Positions 32,823 through 41,331 of a stretch of 64,000 nt of DNA are shown one piece after another. How positions within the stretch are numbered: position 1 is the first letter of the stretch; every line of letters starts with the position of its first letter. The DNA lies in the NCBI GenBank assembly GCA_963788125.1, contig CAWBFN010000002.1:992001-1056000 (forward strand). The letters run 5' to 3'. Below the pieces are notes generated by a model. The model saw only the letters and a list, made by a program, of their open reading frames with translations. It ran no database searches and was not told the DNA's origin. This stretch comes from Bog-473 sp963788125 (GTDB taxonomy: Bacteria; Actinomycetota; Acidimicrobiia; Acidimicrobiales; RAAP-2). Position numbers and translations under genes: made by a program.

Positions 32823-33944
32823 GTGATCGTCGGCATACCCAAGGAAGTCAAAGATGACGAGTACCGGGTGGCCATCACGCCGGCCGGGGTGCGGGAGCTG
32901 ACCTCGGCCGGCCACACGGTCTACGTGGAAGCGGGAGCCGGTCAGGGATCGTCGATGCCCGACGCGGAGTTCGAGCGCACCGGCGCCCGGATCGTCGCCT
33001 CGGCCGACGACGTGTGGGCCGAGGCCGAGCTGGTGTGCAAGGTGAAGGAGCCGGTGCCCGAGGAGTACGGGCGGCTCGGTGCGCGGTCGGGTCAGGTCCT
33101 CTTCACCTACCTGCACCTGGCGGCCTCCCGGGCCTGCACCGATGCGCTGGTCGCCGCGGGCAACGTGGCCATCGCCTACGAGACGGTCCGCCTGCCCGAC
33201 AACTCACTTCCCCTCTTGGCGCCCATGAGCGAGGTGGCGGGTCGGATGGCGCCGATCGTGGGGGCGCACCATCTGATGCGCCCGGGCGGCGGCCGGGGCG
33301 TGCTGGTGGCCGGAGTGCCCGGCGTGCGGGCGGCCCGGGTGGTCATCCTCGGCGCCGGCGTGTCGGGCATGGCGGCAGCGACGCTGGCGGTCGGCATGCA
33401 CTCCGACGTCTACGTGCTCGACCGGAACCTCGACCGGTTGCGCCAGGTCGACCACCACTTCCGCGGGGCGCTCGAGACCGTGGCGTCGTCGCAGCACGCC
33501 ATCGAGGAGATCTGCGTCGATGCCGACATCGTCATCGGGGCGGTGCTGGTGGTGGGTGCCCGCGCCCCCCGGCTGGTCTCCGACGCCCTGGTGGAGAAGA
33601 TGCGCGTGGGCTCGGTCCTGGTGGACATCTCGGTCGACCAGGGCGGGTGCTTCGAGTCGACCAGACCGACGACGCATTCGCATCCCACCTTCGAGGTCCA
33701 CGGATCGATCTTCTACTGCGTGGCCAACATGCCCGGCGCCGTGCCCCACACCTCGACGCACGCACTGGCCAATGCCACCTTGCCCTACACCCTCGACATC
33801 GCCTCACAGGGCTGGTCGGAGGCGGTCCGCCACGACCCGGCGCTGCGCGAAGGGGTCAACGTGGTGTCGGGGCGGATCGTTTACGAGCCGGTCGCCGACG
33901 CCCATGGGCTGCCCTTCACCCCGCTGGCCGATCTGGTGGGCTGA
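32823..33944 (+). CDS. ald: Alanine dehydrogenase
   Basis: This 373-residue enzyme reversibly converts L-alanine, NAD+ and water to pyruvate, ammonia and NADH. The N-terminal MIVGIPKEVKDDEYRVAITP, KVKEPVPEEY (pyruvate-binding Lys/Glu), a TYLHLA segment with the catalytic His, and the NAD-binding VVILGAGVSGMAAATLAVGM are all intact. GTG 32823 starts 4 bases after the aldehyde dehydrogenase stop, indicating one operon. I infer that it recycles alanine formed by the pyruvate-linked aminotransferase. Confidence 0.96.
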   Translation: MIVGIPKEVKDDEYRVAITPAGVRELTSAGHTVYVEAGAGQGSSMPDAEFERTGARIVASADDVWAEAELVCKVKEPVPEEYGRLGARSGQVLFTYLHLAASRACTDALVAAGNVAIAYETVRLPDNSLPLLAPMSEVAGRMAPIVGAHHLMRPGGGRGVLVAGVPGVRAARVVILGAGVSGMAAATLAVGMHSDVYVLDRNLDRLRQVDHHFRGALETVASSQHAIEEICVDADIVIGAVLVVGARAPRLVSDALVEKMRVGSVLVDISVDQGGCFESTRPTTHSHPTFEVHGSIFYCVANMPGAVPHTSTHALANATLPYTLDIASQGWSEAVRHDPALREGVNVVSGRIVYEPVADAHGLPFTPLADLVG

Positions 33945-33960
33945 CCCCGGTAGGGGTCAG
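33941..33960. terminator. Bidirectional hairpin between convergent ald and quinone reductase genes
   Basis: CTGACCCC (33941-33948) pairs with GGGGTCAG (33953-33960) around a GGTA loop, a perfect 8-bp GC-rich stem. The stop codons of both convergent genes lie inside it. There is no U-tract on either strand, so it may act as an mRNA 3'-end stabiliser or a weak terminator. Confidence 0.6.
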
Positions 33961-34898
33961 GGGACGAGGACGATCTTGCCCAACTTCCCACCGGCGGAGA
34001 ACCGGTCGTAGGCCGCGCCGGCCTCCCGCAGGGGAAAGGTGGCCCAGACCGGCACGCGGACGCGGCCGCCCTCGAGGAGGGGCAGCACGTGGGCCGACAC
34101 GGCGGCGGCGACATCGGCCTTCTCCCGGCGGGTCCGGTTGCGCAGCGTGGCGCCCCCGATGCGGGCCCTCGCCCCCATGAGCTGGAGCAGGTTGAGCTCC
34201 AGCTTGGCTCCCGAGCCCACACCGATGACCACGACCCGCCCGCCGACGGCCAGGTGGGGCAGGACGGTGTGCAGGCTGGCGGCGCCCACCAGCTCGAGCA
34301 CGACGTCGTAGGGGCCGTGCGCGTCCACCTCGCCCGGGTCGATGACCACGCCGGCACCGAGCGCCCGGACCTCGTCGTGCTTGGTCCGATCGCGCACGCT
34401 GGCCACCACGCGGGCGCCGGTGGCGGCGGCCAGCTGGACGGCCGCCGTGCCGACCCCGCCGGCGGCTCCGGAGATCAGGACCCGCTCACCGATGCGCAGA
34501 TCGGCCTGGGTGAACAGCGCGTCGTGGGCGGTCGAGAACACCTCGGGGAACCCCCCGGCTTCGGCCCAGGTCAGCGAGTCGGGGACGGCCAGAGCATGGG
34601 ACTCGTCGATCACCGCCATGGTGGCCTGCCCTCCCCCGCCGACGAGGGACATGACGCGGTCTCCCGCGGCGTACCCGGTCACCTTCGCGCCCACCGCCAC
34701 CACCTCGCCGGCCACCTCCATGCCGGGGATGTCGGCCGGCGCGTTCGGGGGGGCCGGGTAACGCCCGGCGCGCTGCATGATGTCGGCTCCGTTGATCCCC
34801 GCCGCCCGGACGGCGAGGAGGAGCTCGGTGTCGCCCACGACCGGATCGTCCCGCTCCTCCCAGCGCAGCTGACCGTCCCGGATCACCACGGCGTGCAT
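33957..34898 (-). CDS. Zinc-independent quinone oxidoreductase (MDR family)
   Basis: This 313-residue medium-chain reductase resembles NADPH:quinone oxidoreductase (QOR). The N-terminal GroES-like domain has GINGADIMQRAGRYPAPPNA and lacks the zinc-ligand cysteines. The central Rossmann motif is VLISGAAGGVGTAAVQLAAA with the A-x-x-G-x-x-G pattern for NADPH. The length is slightly short but complete. It probably reduces quinones or enals. It is divergent from glutathione peroxidase with 32 bases between the starts, suggesting shared redox-stress control, which I infer only from position. Confidence 0.9.
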   Translation of the reverse strand: MHAVVIRDGQLRWEERDDPVVGDTELLLAVRAAGINGADIMQRAGRYPAPPNAPADIPGMEVAGEVVAVGAKVTGYAAGDRVMSLVGGGGQATMAVIDESHALAVPDSLTWAEAGGFPEVFSTAHDALFTQADLRIGERVLISGAAGGVGTAAVQLAAATGARVVASVRDRTKHDEVRALGAGVVIDPGEVDAHGPYDVVLELVGAASLHTVLPHLAVGGRVVVIGVGSGAKLELNLLQLMGARARIGGATLRNRTRREKADVAAAVSAHVLPLLEGGRVRVPVWATFPLREAGAAYDRFSAGGKLGKIVLVP

Positions 34899-34930
34899 CT
34901 GTTCACCATAGGCAGATAGCCTCGAGCTGG

Positions 34931-35419
34931 ATGGCCCTCTACGACATACCCCTCCATACCCTCCAGGGTGACGACGCGTCGCTCGGCGACTACGCCGGCA
35001 ACACCCTCCTGGTGGTCAACGTGGCCTCCAAGTGCGGCCTGACACCGCAGTACGAGGGGCTCGAGCGCCTGCAGAAGATCTACGGAGACCGTGGCTTCTC
35101 CGTGCTGGGCTTTCCCTGCAACCAGTTCATGGGCCAGGAGCCGGGCACCTCGGAGGAGATCCAGCAGTTCTGCTCCACCACCTACGGCGTGAGCTTCCCC
35201 CTGTTCGAGAAGATCGAGGTCAACGGCGAGAACCGTCACCCGCTCTACGAGGAGCTGACCGCGACGCCCGACGCGGAGGGTACCGCCGGCGACATCACCT
35301 GGAACTTCGAGAAGTTCCTGGTGTCGAGCACCGGCGAGGTCATCGGGCGGTTCCGCCCCCAGGTCGAGCCCGAGGATCCGGCCATCGTGGACGCCATCGA
35401 GGCTGCGCTGGCCGCTTGA
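34931..35419 (+). CDS. Glutathione peroxidase-like thiol peroxidase
   Basis: This 162-residue GPx-fold peroxidase has the peroxidatic Cys in VVNVASKCGLTPQYEGL (about residue 36), the second conserved motif LGFPCNQFMGQEPG with the catalytic Gln and a possible resolving Cys, and ITWNFEKFLV with the catalytic Trp/Asn. All tetrad residues are present. Actinomycete relatives usually use thioredoxin or mycothiol rather than glutathione (family knowledge). Its stop overlaps the TTG start of the HAD phosphatase gene. Confidence 0.95.
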   Translation: MALYDIPLHTLQGDDASLGDYAGNTLLVVNVASKCGLTPQYEGLERLQKIYGDRGFSVLGFPCNQFMGQEPGTSEEIQQFCSTTYGVSFPLFEKIEVNGENRHPLYEELTATPDAEGTAGDITWNFEKFLVSSTGEVIGRFRPQVEPEDPAIVDAIEAALAA

Positions 35420-36090
35420 GCGGGTTCGCCGCGTCCATCTTCGACATGGACGGCCTGCTCATCGACTCGGAGATCCTCTGGCACGAGGCCGAGATCGAGA
35501 TACTCGGCGACCTCGGCGTGCCGCTGTCGCGTGACGGCTGCCGCAGCACCAAGGGGATGTTCGTGGGCGAGGTCACCGAGTACTGGCATGCGCGGTATCC
35601 ATGGGGCGGCCCGACCCCGGAGGAGGTGGCGGTGACGATCGTCGACCGGGTCATCGCCCTGCTCCTGTCGAAGGGGGAGCTCAAGCCCGGAGCCGAGCAC
35701 GCCATCGCCCTGTGCGCCGAGCGTCATCTGGCCCTCGCCGTCGCCTCGTCGTCGCAGTACCGCCTCATCGACACCGCGCTGGACCACTTCGGCCTGCGGC
35801 ACCACTTCGCCCTCGTCCACTCCGCCGAGGACGAGCAGTGGGGGAAGCCCCACCCGGCGGTCTTCCTCACCACCGCGGCCGAGCTCGGGGCCGCCCCCCG
35901 TCGCTGCCTGGTCTGGGAGGACGCGCCGGCCGGCGTGCTGGCGGCCAAGGCGGCGTCCATGACCTGCATCGCCGTGCCCGAGCAGGGAGAGCAGCACGAG
36001 CCGGCGTTCGCCCTGGCCGACGTGGTGCTCGGTTCCCTGCTCGAGATGGACGGGGACCGCCTCGACGCCCTCTCCCGCCGCAGCCTCTAG
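35416..36090 (+). CDS. HAD-superfamily hydrolase, hexitol/2-deoxyglucose-6-phosphatase-like
   Basis: This 224-residue haloacid-dehalogenase phosphatase has motif I IFDMDGLLIDSE (nucleophile Asp in DxD), motif II VASSS, motif III Lys in WGKPHPAVF and motif IV LVWEDAPAGVLAAKAA. The cap segment (STKGMFVGEVTEYW) resembles E. coli HxpB (YniC), which dephosphorylates 2-deoxyglucose-6-P and hexitol phosphates. TTG 35416 overlaps the peroxidase stop (TTGA) and gives a natural N-terminus. IleRS follows after 17 bases. Confidence 0.9.
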   Translation: MSGFAASIFDMDGLLIDSEILWHEAEIEILGDLGVPLSRDGCRSTKGMFVGEVTEYWHARYPWGGPTPEEVAVTIVDRVIALLLSKGELKPGAEHAIALCAERHLALAVASSSQYRLIDTALDHFGLRHHFALVHSAEDEQWGKPHPAVFLTTAAELGAAPRRCLVWEDAPAGVLAAKAASMTCIAVPEQGEQHEPAFALADVVLGSLLEMDGDRLDALSRRSL

Positions 36091-36107
36091 TCTCTCCCCG
36101 AGCGTGC

Positions 36108-39100
36108 GTGTTCACACCCGTCCCCCCCGACACTGATTTCGTCGCCCTCGAGCAGGCCGAACTGGCCCGCTGGGCCGCGCAACGCGTCTTCGAACGCTCC
36201 GTGGAGCAACGGGCCGGCGGGCCCGAGTGGGTCTTCTACGAGGGCCCACCCACGGCCAACGGCCGGCCCGGGCTGCACCACGTGTGGGCCCGCGTGTACA
36301 AGGACCTCTTCTGCCGGTTCCACGCCATGCGGGGTGCGTACGTGGCCCGCCGCGCCGGCTGGGACACACACGGCCTCCCGGTCGAGGTCGAGGTGGAGAA
36401 GCAGCTGGGCATCACGGGCAAGAAGCAGATCGAGGAAGAGGTCGGCGTCGCCGAATTCGTCCGGCTCTGCCGCGAGTCCGTCTACACCTACGTCGGCGAG
36501 TTCACCCGGCTGACGACCAGGATCGGGTACTGGCTCGATACGGACGCGGCCTACTGGACACTGAGCCCGACCTACATCGAGTCCGTCTGGTGGCACCTTC
36601 GCCACCTCTTCGACGAGGGCCTGCTCTACGAGGACCTCAAGGTCGTCCCCTACTGCCCGCGCTGCGGCACCCCGCTGTCCAGCCACGAGCTGGGCCAGCC
36701 CGGCGTGTACACCGACGAGGAGGACGAGTCCGCCTACGTGCGGTTCCCCATCGTCGACCCCGACCCCTCGGCCATCGGCGAGGCGCAGGCGCTGGCCGTC
36801 TGGACCACCACCCCGTGGACGTTGCTCTCCAACACCGGCGTGGCGGTGAACCCCGACCTGACCTATGCCGCCGTCGACGGCCTGGTCGTGGCCGAGGACC
36901 TGGTCGACCAGGTGCTCGGCGACGGCGCCTCCGCCCGGATCACCCGGCGCGTGCCCGGGACGGCGCTGGTGGGCCTGCGCTACCTGCGTCCCTTCGACGA
37001 TCTCGACCCTCCGCCCGGGGCCGATGGCTGGCGCGTGGTGCCCGCCGCCTACGTCACCACCGAGGAGGGGACGGGGCTCGTCCACCTCGCCCCGGCCTTC
37101 GGCGAGGTGGACCGCCAGATCGGGCGCGAGAACGGGCTGCCCTCGCTCAACCCGGTGGGGCCCGACGGGCACTTCACCGCCGAGATCGCCTGGCTGGCCG
37201 GCCAGGAGGTCCGGGCCAGCAACACCGCCATCAACGATCGTCTGGAGGCCGCCGGCCTGCTGATCCGCCGCCACCCCTACGTGCATGCCTACCCGCACTG
37301 CTGGAGGTGCGGCACCCCGCTCATCTACTGGGGCAAGCCGAGCTGGTACATCGCCACCTCGACCCGCAAGGACGAGATGCTGGCGGCGAACGCCACCGTG
37401 GACTGGCACCCGGCCTACATCCGTGACGGCCGGTTCGGTGAGTGGTTGTCCAACAACGTCGACTGGGCGCTCTCCCGCGACCGCTACTGGGGCACTCCCC
37501 TTCCCATCTGGCGGTGCGACCGCGGTCATCTGCACTGCATCAGCTCGCTCGCCGAGCTCTCCGAGCTCTGCGGCCGCGACGTCACCGGCATCGATCCCCA
37601 CCGGCCGGTCATAGACGGCGTGGAGTTCGACTGCCCGACGTGCGACTCGGTCTGCCGCCGGGTGGCCCCCGTCATCGACGCCTGGTTCGACTCCGGGTCG
37701 ATGCCGGCGGCCCAGGTCGGCTACCCGCATGCGCCCGGTTCCGCTGAGGCCTTCTCCTTCCCGGCCGACTTCATCTCCGAGGCGATCGACCAGACGCGAG
37801 GGTGGTTCTACTCCCTGCTCGCCGTCAACACCCTGGTCTTCGGCCGGAGTCCCTACCGCCACGTGGTGTGCCTGGGTCACATCATCGATGCCGAAGGCCG
37901 CAAGATGTCCAAGTCCCTCGGGAATGCCATCGATCCCTGGACCATTCTCGACACACGGGGCGCGGATGCGCTCCGCTGGTGGATGTTCAGCCAGGGCTCG
38001 CCGTGGACGCCGACGCGCGCCAGCCTGGAGGCCATCGACACGGCCATGCGCGACATGTTGCTGAAGTTGTGGAACACCTTCAGTTTCTTCACCACCTACG
38101 CGGCGCTCAACGAGTTCGACCCGGCCGACGCCGGCGTGCCCCCCGCCCCGGCCCGCGGCTCGCTCGACCGCTGGATCCTCTCGCGACTGGCCAGCACGGC
38201 AGCGACGGTCACCACCGCGCTGGAGGCCTACGAGCCGCTCGATGCCGCCACCGCCCTCGGCGACCTGGTCGAAGACCTCTCCAACTGGTACGTCCGCCGC
38301 AGCCGCCGCCGCTTCTGGCGCACGGATCCCGATGCTCCTCCCAGCGACACCCTGGCCGCGCAGGCCACGCTCCACGAGGTGCTCACCAGCCTCTCGCTCC
38401 TCCTGGCACCGTTCTGCCCGTTCGTGGCCGACACCATGTGGCGCGCCCTGAGCGGGGCCGACGAGACGCACTCGGTCCACCTGGCCGACTGGCCCGACCA
38501 CGACCCCGGGCTGATCGACCGCGATCTCGAGGCGCAGATGGGTCTGGCCCGGCGACTCACGTCCCTCGGCCGGGCGGCGCGCAGCGAGGCCGGTGTCAAG
38601 GTGCGCCAGCCCCTGTCGCGGGCGCTCGTCTTCCTGCCGCCGAACGCGCCGCCGCTCCTGGACGACATGGTGGCCGAGGAGCTCAACGTCGACGAGATCG
38701 ACGTGGCCGACGAGCTGGGAGAGGTCCTCGAGTTCGAGCTGGTGCCCAACTTCGGGACGCTCGGCCCCCGCCTGCGGGACCAGGTGAAGTACCTCAAGCC
38801 GGCGTTGGCCGCGCTGGACGGCGCCGGTGCGGCGGCGGCGCTGGAGGCCGGGCGCTCTCTCACGGTCGACCTGCCCGGCGGACCGGTGGTTCTCGGCGCC
38901 GACGATGTCCAGCTCCGCGTCCGGGGCCAGCAGGGGTTCGCCGTCTCGCGGGAGGGGGGCGAGGTGGTGGCCCTCGATCTCGTGCTGGACGACTCGTTGC
39001 GTCAGCGCGGGCTGGCCCGCGAGGTGGTCCGCCTGGTGCAGGACCTGCGCAAGAACAGCGGGCTGGACGTGTCGGACCGCATCGTCTTGCATCTCGTGGG

Positions 39101-39272
39101 GTTGGACAGCGTCGCCGGGCACTTCGACTTCATCGCCCGCGAGGTCCTGGCCGTCGCCATCGTCGCCGGCCCGGGCGAGGGTGAGGGGACGCTGCTCGAC
39201 CTCGAGACCGACGGGGGCGTTATTGCCGCGAGGGCCTGGATCCGCAAGGCGGCCGGGGAGCCCGTGGAGTAG
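36108..39272 (+). CDS. ileS: Isoleucyl-tRNA synthetase, eukaryotic-like (IleS2) type
   Basis: This 1054-residue class I synthetase charges tRNA-Ile. The HIGH-like motif is GRPGLHHVW (about residues 52-60) and KMSKS occurs as EGRKMSKSLGNAID (about residue 599). The editing domain (CP1) has TTTPWTLLSNTGVAVNP. The region KKQIEEEVGVAEFVRLCRES and YIESVWWHLRHLFDEGLLYE is characteristic of the longer eukaryote-like class, which is intrinsically less sensitive to mupirocin. GTG 36108 is the best start. No T-box or leader fits in the 17 bases upstream. Confidence 0.96.
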   Translation: MFTPVPPDTDFVALEQAELARWAAQRVFERSVEQRAGGPEWVFYEGPPTANGRPGLHHVWARVYKDLFCRFHAMRGAYVARRAGWDTHGLPVEVEVEKQLGITGKKQIEEEVGVAEFVRLCRESVYTYVGEFTRLTTRIGYWLDTDAAYWTLSPTYIESVWWHLRHLFDEGLLYEDLKVVPYCPRCGTPLSSHELGQPGVYTDEEDESAYVRFPIVDPDPSAIGEAQALAVWTTTPWTLLSNTGVAVNPDLTYAAVDGLVVAEDLVDQVLGDGASARITRRVPGTALVGLRYLRPFDDLDPPPGADGWRVVPAAYVTTEEGTGLVHLAPAFGEVDRQIGRENGLPSLNPVGPDGHFTAEIAWLAGQEVRASNTAINDRLEAAGLLIRRHPYVHAYPHCWRCGTPLIYWGKPSWYIATSTRKDEMLAANATVDWHPAYIRDGRFGEWLSNNVDWALSRDRYWGTPLPIWRCDRGHLHCISSLAELSELCGRDVTGIDPHRPVIDGVEFDCPTCDSVCRRVAPVIDAWFDSGSMPAAQVGYPHAPGSAEAFSFPADFISEAIDQTRGWFYSLLAVNTLVFGRSPYRHVVCLGHIIDAEGRKMSKSLGNAIDPWTILDTRGADALRWWMFSQGSPWTPTRASLEAIDTAMRDMLLKLWNTFSFFTTYAALNEFDPADAGVPPAPARGSLDRWILSRLASTAATVTTALEAYEPLDAATALGDLVEDLSNWYVRRSRRRFWRTDPDAPPSDTLAAQATLHEVLTSLSLLLAPFCPFVADTMWRALSGADETHSVHLADWPDHDPGLIDRDLEAQMGLARRLTSLGRAARSEAGVKVRQPLSRALVFLPPNAPPLLDDMVAEELNVDEIDVADELGEVLEFELVPNFGTLGPRLRDQVKYLKPALAALDGAGAAAALEAGRSLTVDLPGGPVVLGADDVQLRVRGQQGFAVSREGGEVVALDLVLDDSLRQRGLAREVVRLVQDLRKNSGLDVSDRIVLHLVGLDSVAGHFDFIAREVLAVAIVAGPGEGEGTLLDLETDGGVIAARAWIRKAAGEPVE

Positions 39273-39743
39273 TCAACAGGCGGGCGGGACGAGCTTGGTG
39301 AGCGCGGCGCGCAAGGCGGCGCGCTCGGAGTCGTCCAGGGGGGCGATGAGGTGGCGATCGATCCCCTCCATGTGCGCCACGATGGCGCGGCGCAGCGTGG
39401 CCTCACCGGAGTCGGTCAGCACGACATGGACGCTGCGCCGATCGGACGGGCAGTTCTGGCGGGCGACCAGTCCGGCCTCCGCCATGCGGTCCACCAACCG
39501 GGTGACGCCACCGGTGGTGAGGGCCACGTCGGAGCTCAACCCACTCATGGTCAAGCGGCCCTCGGGCGCACCGCCGATGTGGATCAGGACGTCGAACCAG
39601 ACCAGCGGTATGCCCACGGCCTGTACGAGCTCCTGCTCGAGGAGGAAGGAGAGGCGCCGGTGGGAGCGGACGATGAGGCCCATCAGCTGCAGCCGCTCGT
39701 CGTCGATCTGCGCCAGCACCCCACAGGAGCCCGCGGTATCCAT
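39273..39743 (-). CDS. MarR-family transcriptional regulator
   Basis: This MarR-type winged-helix repressor of about 156 residues has the DNA-binding region LTMSGLSSDVALTTGGVTRLVDRMAEAGLV and the wing CPSDRRSVHVVLTDSG, the classic D-x-R wing motif. ATG 39743 has AGGGG 7 bases upstream; an in-frame ATG at 39758 is an alternative. It is divergent from the YceI gene, with a perfect palindrome in the shared promoter region that is its probable operator. The ligand is unknown. Its 3' end abuts ileS. Confidence 0.92.
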   Translation of the reverse strand: MDTAGSCGVLAQIDDERLQLMGLIVRSHRRLSFLLEQELVQAVGIPLVWFDVLIHIGGAPEGRLTMSGLSSDVALTTGGVTRLVDRMAEAGLVARQNCPSDRRSVHVVLTDSGEATLRRAIVAHMEGIDRHLIAPLDDSERAALRAALTKLVPPAC

Positions 39744-39819
39744 GTCGTCGCCCCTCATCGTGCCCCCATTGCGCCCTCATACTCTGCCTCAACTCGGGTG
39801 GCAGTACCTATTTATCTGT

Positions 39820-39849
39820 TTGACAAGTATCTGTATAATCAGATACTAT
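39820..39849 (+). promoter_or_regulatory. yceI promoter with a perfect MarR-type operator inside it
   Basis: TTGACA (39820-39825) and TACTAT (39844-39849) form -35/-10 elements 18 bases apart. Between and overlapping them is GTATCTG-TATAAT-CAGATAC (39827-39846), a perfect 7-bp inverted repeat around a 6-base centre. A MarR dimer bound there would block RNA polymerase. The YceI gene's AGGAGG ribosome-binding site follows at 39864. Confidence 0.7.
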
Positions 39850-39874
39850 CAGGTAAAACACTTAGGAGGCCCCC

Positions 39875-40447
39875 ATGTCCACTGACACCGCCGGATCCAG
39901 CACGATCACCCTGCCCAAGCCCGGGACCTACATCGTCGACCCGGCGCACGCCGAGGCCGGCTTCGTCGCCCGCCACCTCATCGGCACGAAGGTCCGGGGC
40001 CGCTTCACCGAATTCTCCGGGACGTTCACCGTGGCCGAGAATCCCGAGGAGTCGACGTTCGAGGCCGAGGCCAAGGTGGCCAGCATCGACACCAACCAGT
40101 CGATGCGTGACGACCACCTGCGCACCAACGACTTCTTCGACGCCGAGAACCACCCCACCATCACGATCAAGAGCACCGGGCTGAAGAAGGTGACGGACAC
40201 CCACTGGAAGCTGTTCGCCGACCTGACCGTCCGCGGCGTCACCAAGCCGGTGGAGTTCGACCTCGAGTACCTCGGAGAGGGGCCGTCCATGCAGGAGGGC
40301 AAGACGGTGGTCGCCTTCTCGGCCACGACGGAGATCGACCGCCGCGACTTCGGGGTGAGCTTCAACCACTCCCTGCTCGACGGCAGTGTCGTCGTGGGCA
40401 ACAAGGTCAAGATCGAGCTCGAAGCCGAAGCCAGCCTGGCCGAGTAG
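39875..40447 (+). CDS. YceI-family lipocalin-like isoprenoid-binding protein
   Basis: This 190-residue YceI-domain protein spans the expected pattern: GTYIVDPAHAEAGFVARHLIGTKVRGRFTEFSG, then the central HPTITIKSTGLKK, and a C-terminal RRDFGVSFNHSLLDGSVVVGNKVKI. The fold is an extended barrel binding polyisoprenoids. No signal peptide is present, so this copy is probably cytosolic. A strong ribosome-binding site and a near-consensus promoter containing a MarR-type palindrome suggest high, inducible expression. Its last 41 bases overlap the convergent methyltransferase gene. Confidence 0.94.
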   Translation: MSTDTAGSSTITLPKPGTYIVDPAHAEAGFVARHLIGTKVRGRFTEFSGTFTVAENPEESTFEAEAKVASIDTNQSMRDDHLRTNDFFDAENHPTITIKSTGLKKVTDTHWKLFADLTVRGVTKPVEFDLEYLGEGPSMQEGKTVVAFSATTEIDRRDFGVSFNHSLLDGSVVVGNKVKIELEAEASLAE

Positions 40448-41267
40448 GCGCCGCGCCACCCTTCTCGATCACCAGGGCCAGCGAGGTGGTGACGTGCTGG
40501 CTGAGCGTGGTGCGGAGGTGGACGTCGCTGTAGGGCGGCACGTCGACGTGGAGATCCTCGGGCGTGGTCCCCTCGGTGTAGTCGACGTCGATGGAGTGGC
40601 CGGCGCCACGCAGGCGCCGCTCGAGGTCGTCCACGTCGCGGCGGCGGAACAGCACGGTGCCGCCCGTCTCGAGGGTCTGCTCGTTGGACGACACGTTGTA
40701 CTCGGTGGTGTGCACGGCCACGCCCCCCGGTCGTAAGCACCGCATCTGGGCCATCACGAAGTCGGCCCCGGCCTGGAGCGAGCCCAGATGCTCCAGCGCG
40801 CACGAGGACCAGGTGAAGTCGAAGTTGCGCAGGTTCCGGGGCAGGGCGTTCATGTCCACCTCCCGGAAGCGCACGTGGCGCGCGAACAGGACGTCGGGGC
40901 ACAGGCCGTCCTGGTTGAGCCCGGCCAGACCGCCCGCCCACTCGATCTCCGAGTCGGTCCAGCCCGTCGACACCGCACTCGCTCGGGGTTGGTCCGTGGC
41001 CACCACGTCGCAGGACATGGAGGCGAAGAGGGCGACCAGCGGCTCCCGCCCCACGCCGAACCCCAGGCCGACCCGGCCCGGCCTCAGCATGTCGCGCTCG
41101 GCCAGGGCCTGGGCGATGAACAGCCACTCCCACATCTTGCGGTGGAGCATGAAGGGGCGGGGATCCTCGCCACGCGGATTCCACATCGGGCGCAACCGGT
41201 CCGACCAGCCACGGAGCTCCGGTGAGCTCAGGGACTCCTGGGTGCACAGCTGGGACCGGAGTACCAC
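40407..41267 (-). CDS. SAM-dependent methyltransferase-like protein
   Basis: A protein of about 286 residues has a Rossmann-type SAM pocket: GLGFGVGREPLVALFASMSCDVVATDQP covers motif I and the acidic post-I residue. The later FDFTWSSCALEHLGSLQAG matches the C-A-L-E-H motif of class I methyltransferases, and MRCLRPGGVAVHTTEY fits motif III. The glycine-rich loop is atypical (G-F-G-V-G-R-E-P). GTG 41267 is the first in-frame start and has only a weak ribosome-binding site. No partner genes indicate a substrate. Confidence 0.75.
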   Translation of the reverse strand: MVLRSQLCTQESLSSPELRGWSDRLRPMWNPRGEDPRPFMLHRKMWEWLFIAQALAERDMLRPGRVGLGFGVGREPLVALFASMSCDVVATDQPRASAVSTGWTDSEIEWAGGLAGLNQDGLCPDVLFARHVRFREVDMNALPRNLRNFDFTWSSCALEHLGSLQAGADFVMAQMRCLRPGGVAVHTTEYNVSSNEQTLETGGTVLFRRRDVDDLERRLRGAGHSIDVDYTEGTTPEDLHVDVPPYSDVHLRTTLSQHVTTSLALVIEKGGAAPTRPGWLRLRARS

Positions 41268-41331
41268 CGAGGCATGATGGCCTCCCGGCGTCCGTCAGTC
41301 CAGCGTTGCGGCGCGGGTAGTGTCTGGGACG

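Noticed and set aside
36060..36110. Search for a T-box or other leader before ileS
   Set aside because: Only 17 bases separate it from the upstream stop, and no T-box sequence or terminator is present.
36087..39122. A 1011-codon open frame antisense to ileS
   Set aside because: It has the same biased Gly/Arg/Asp/Val composition as other shadow frames, while the plus strand encodes complete IleRS motifs.
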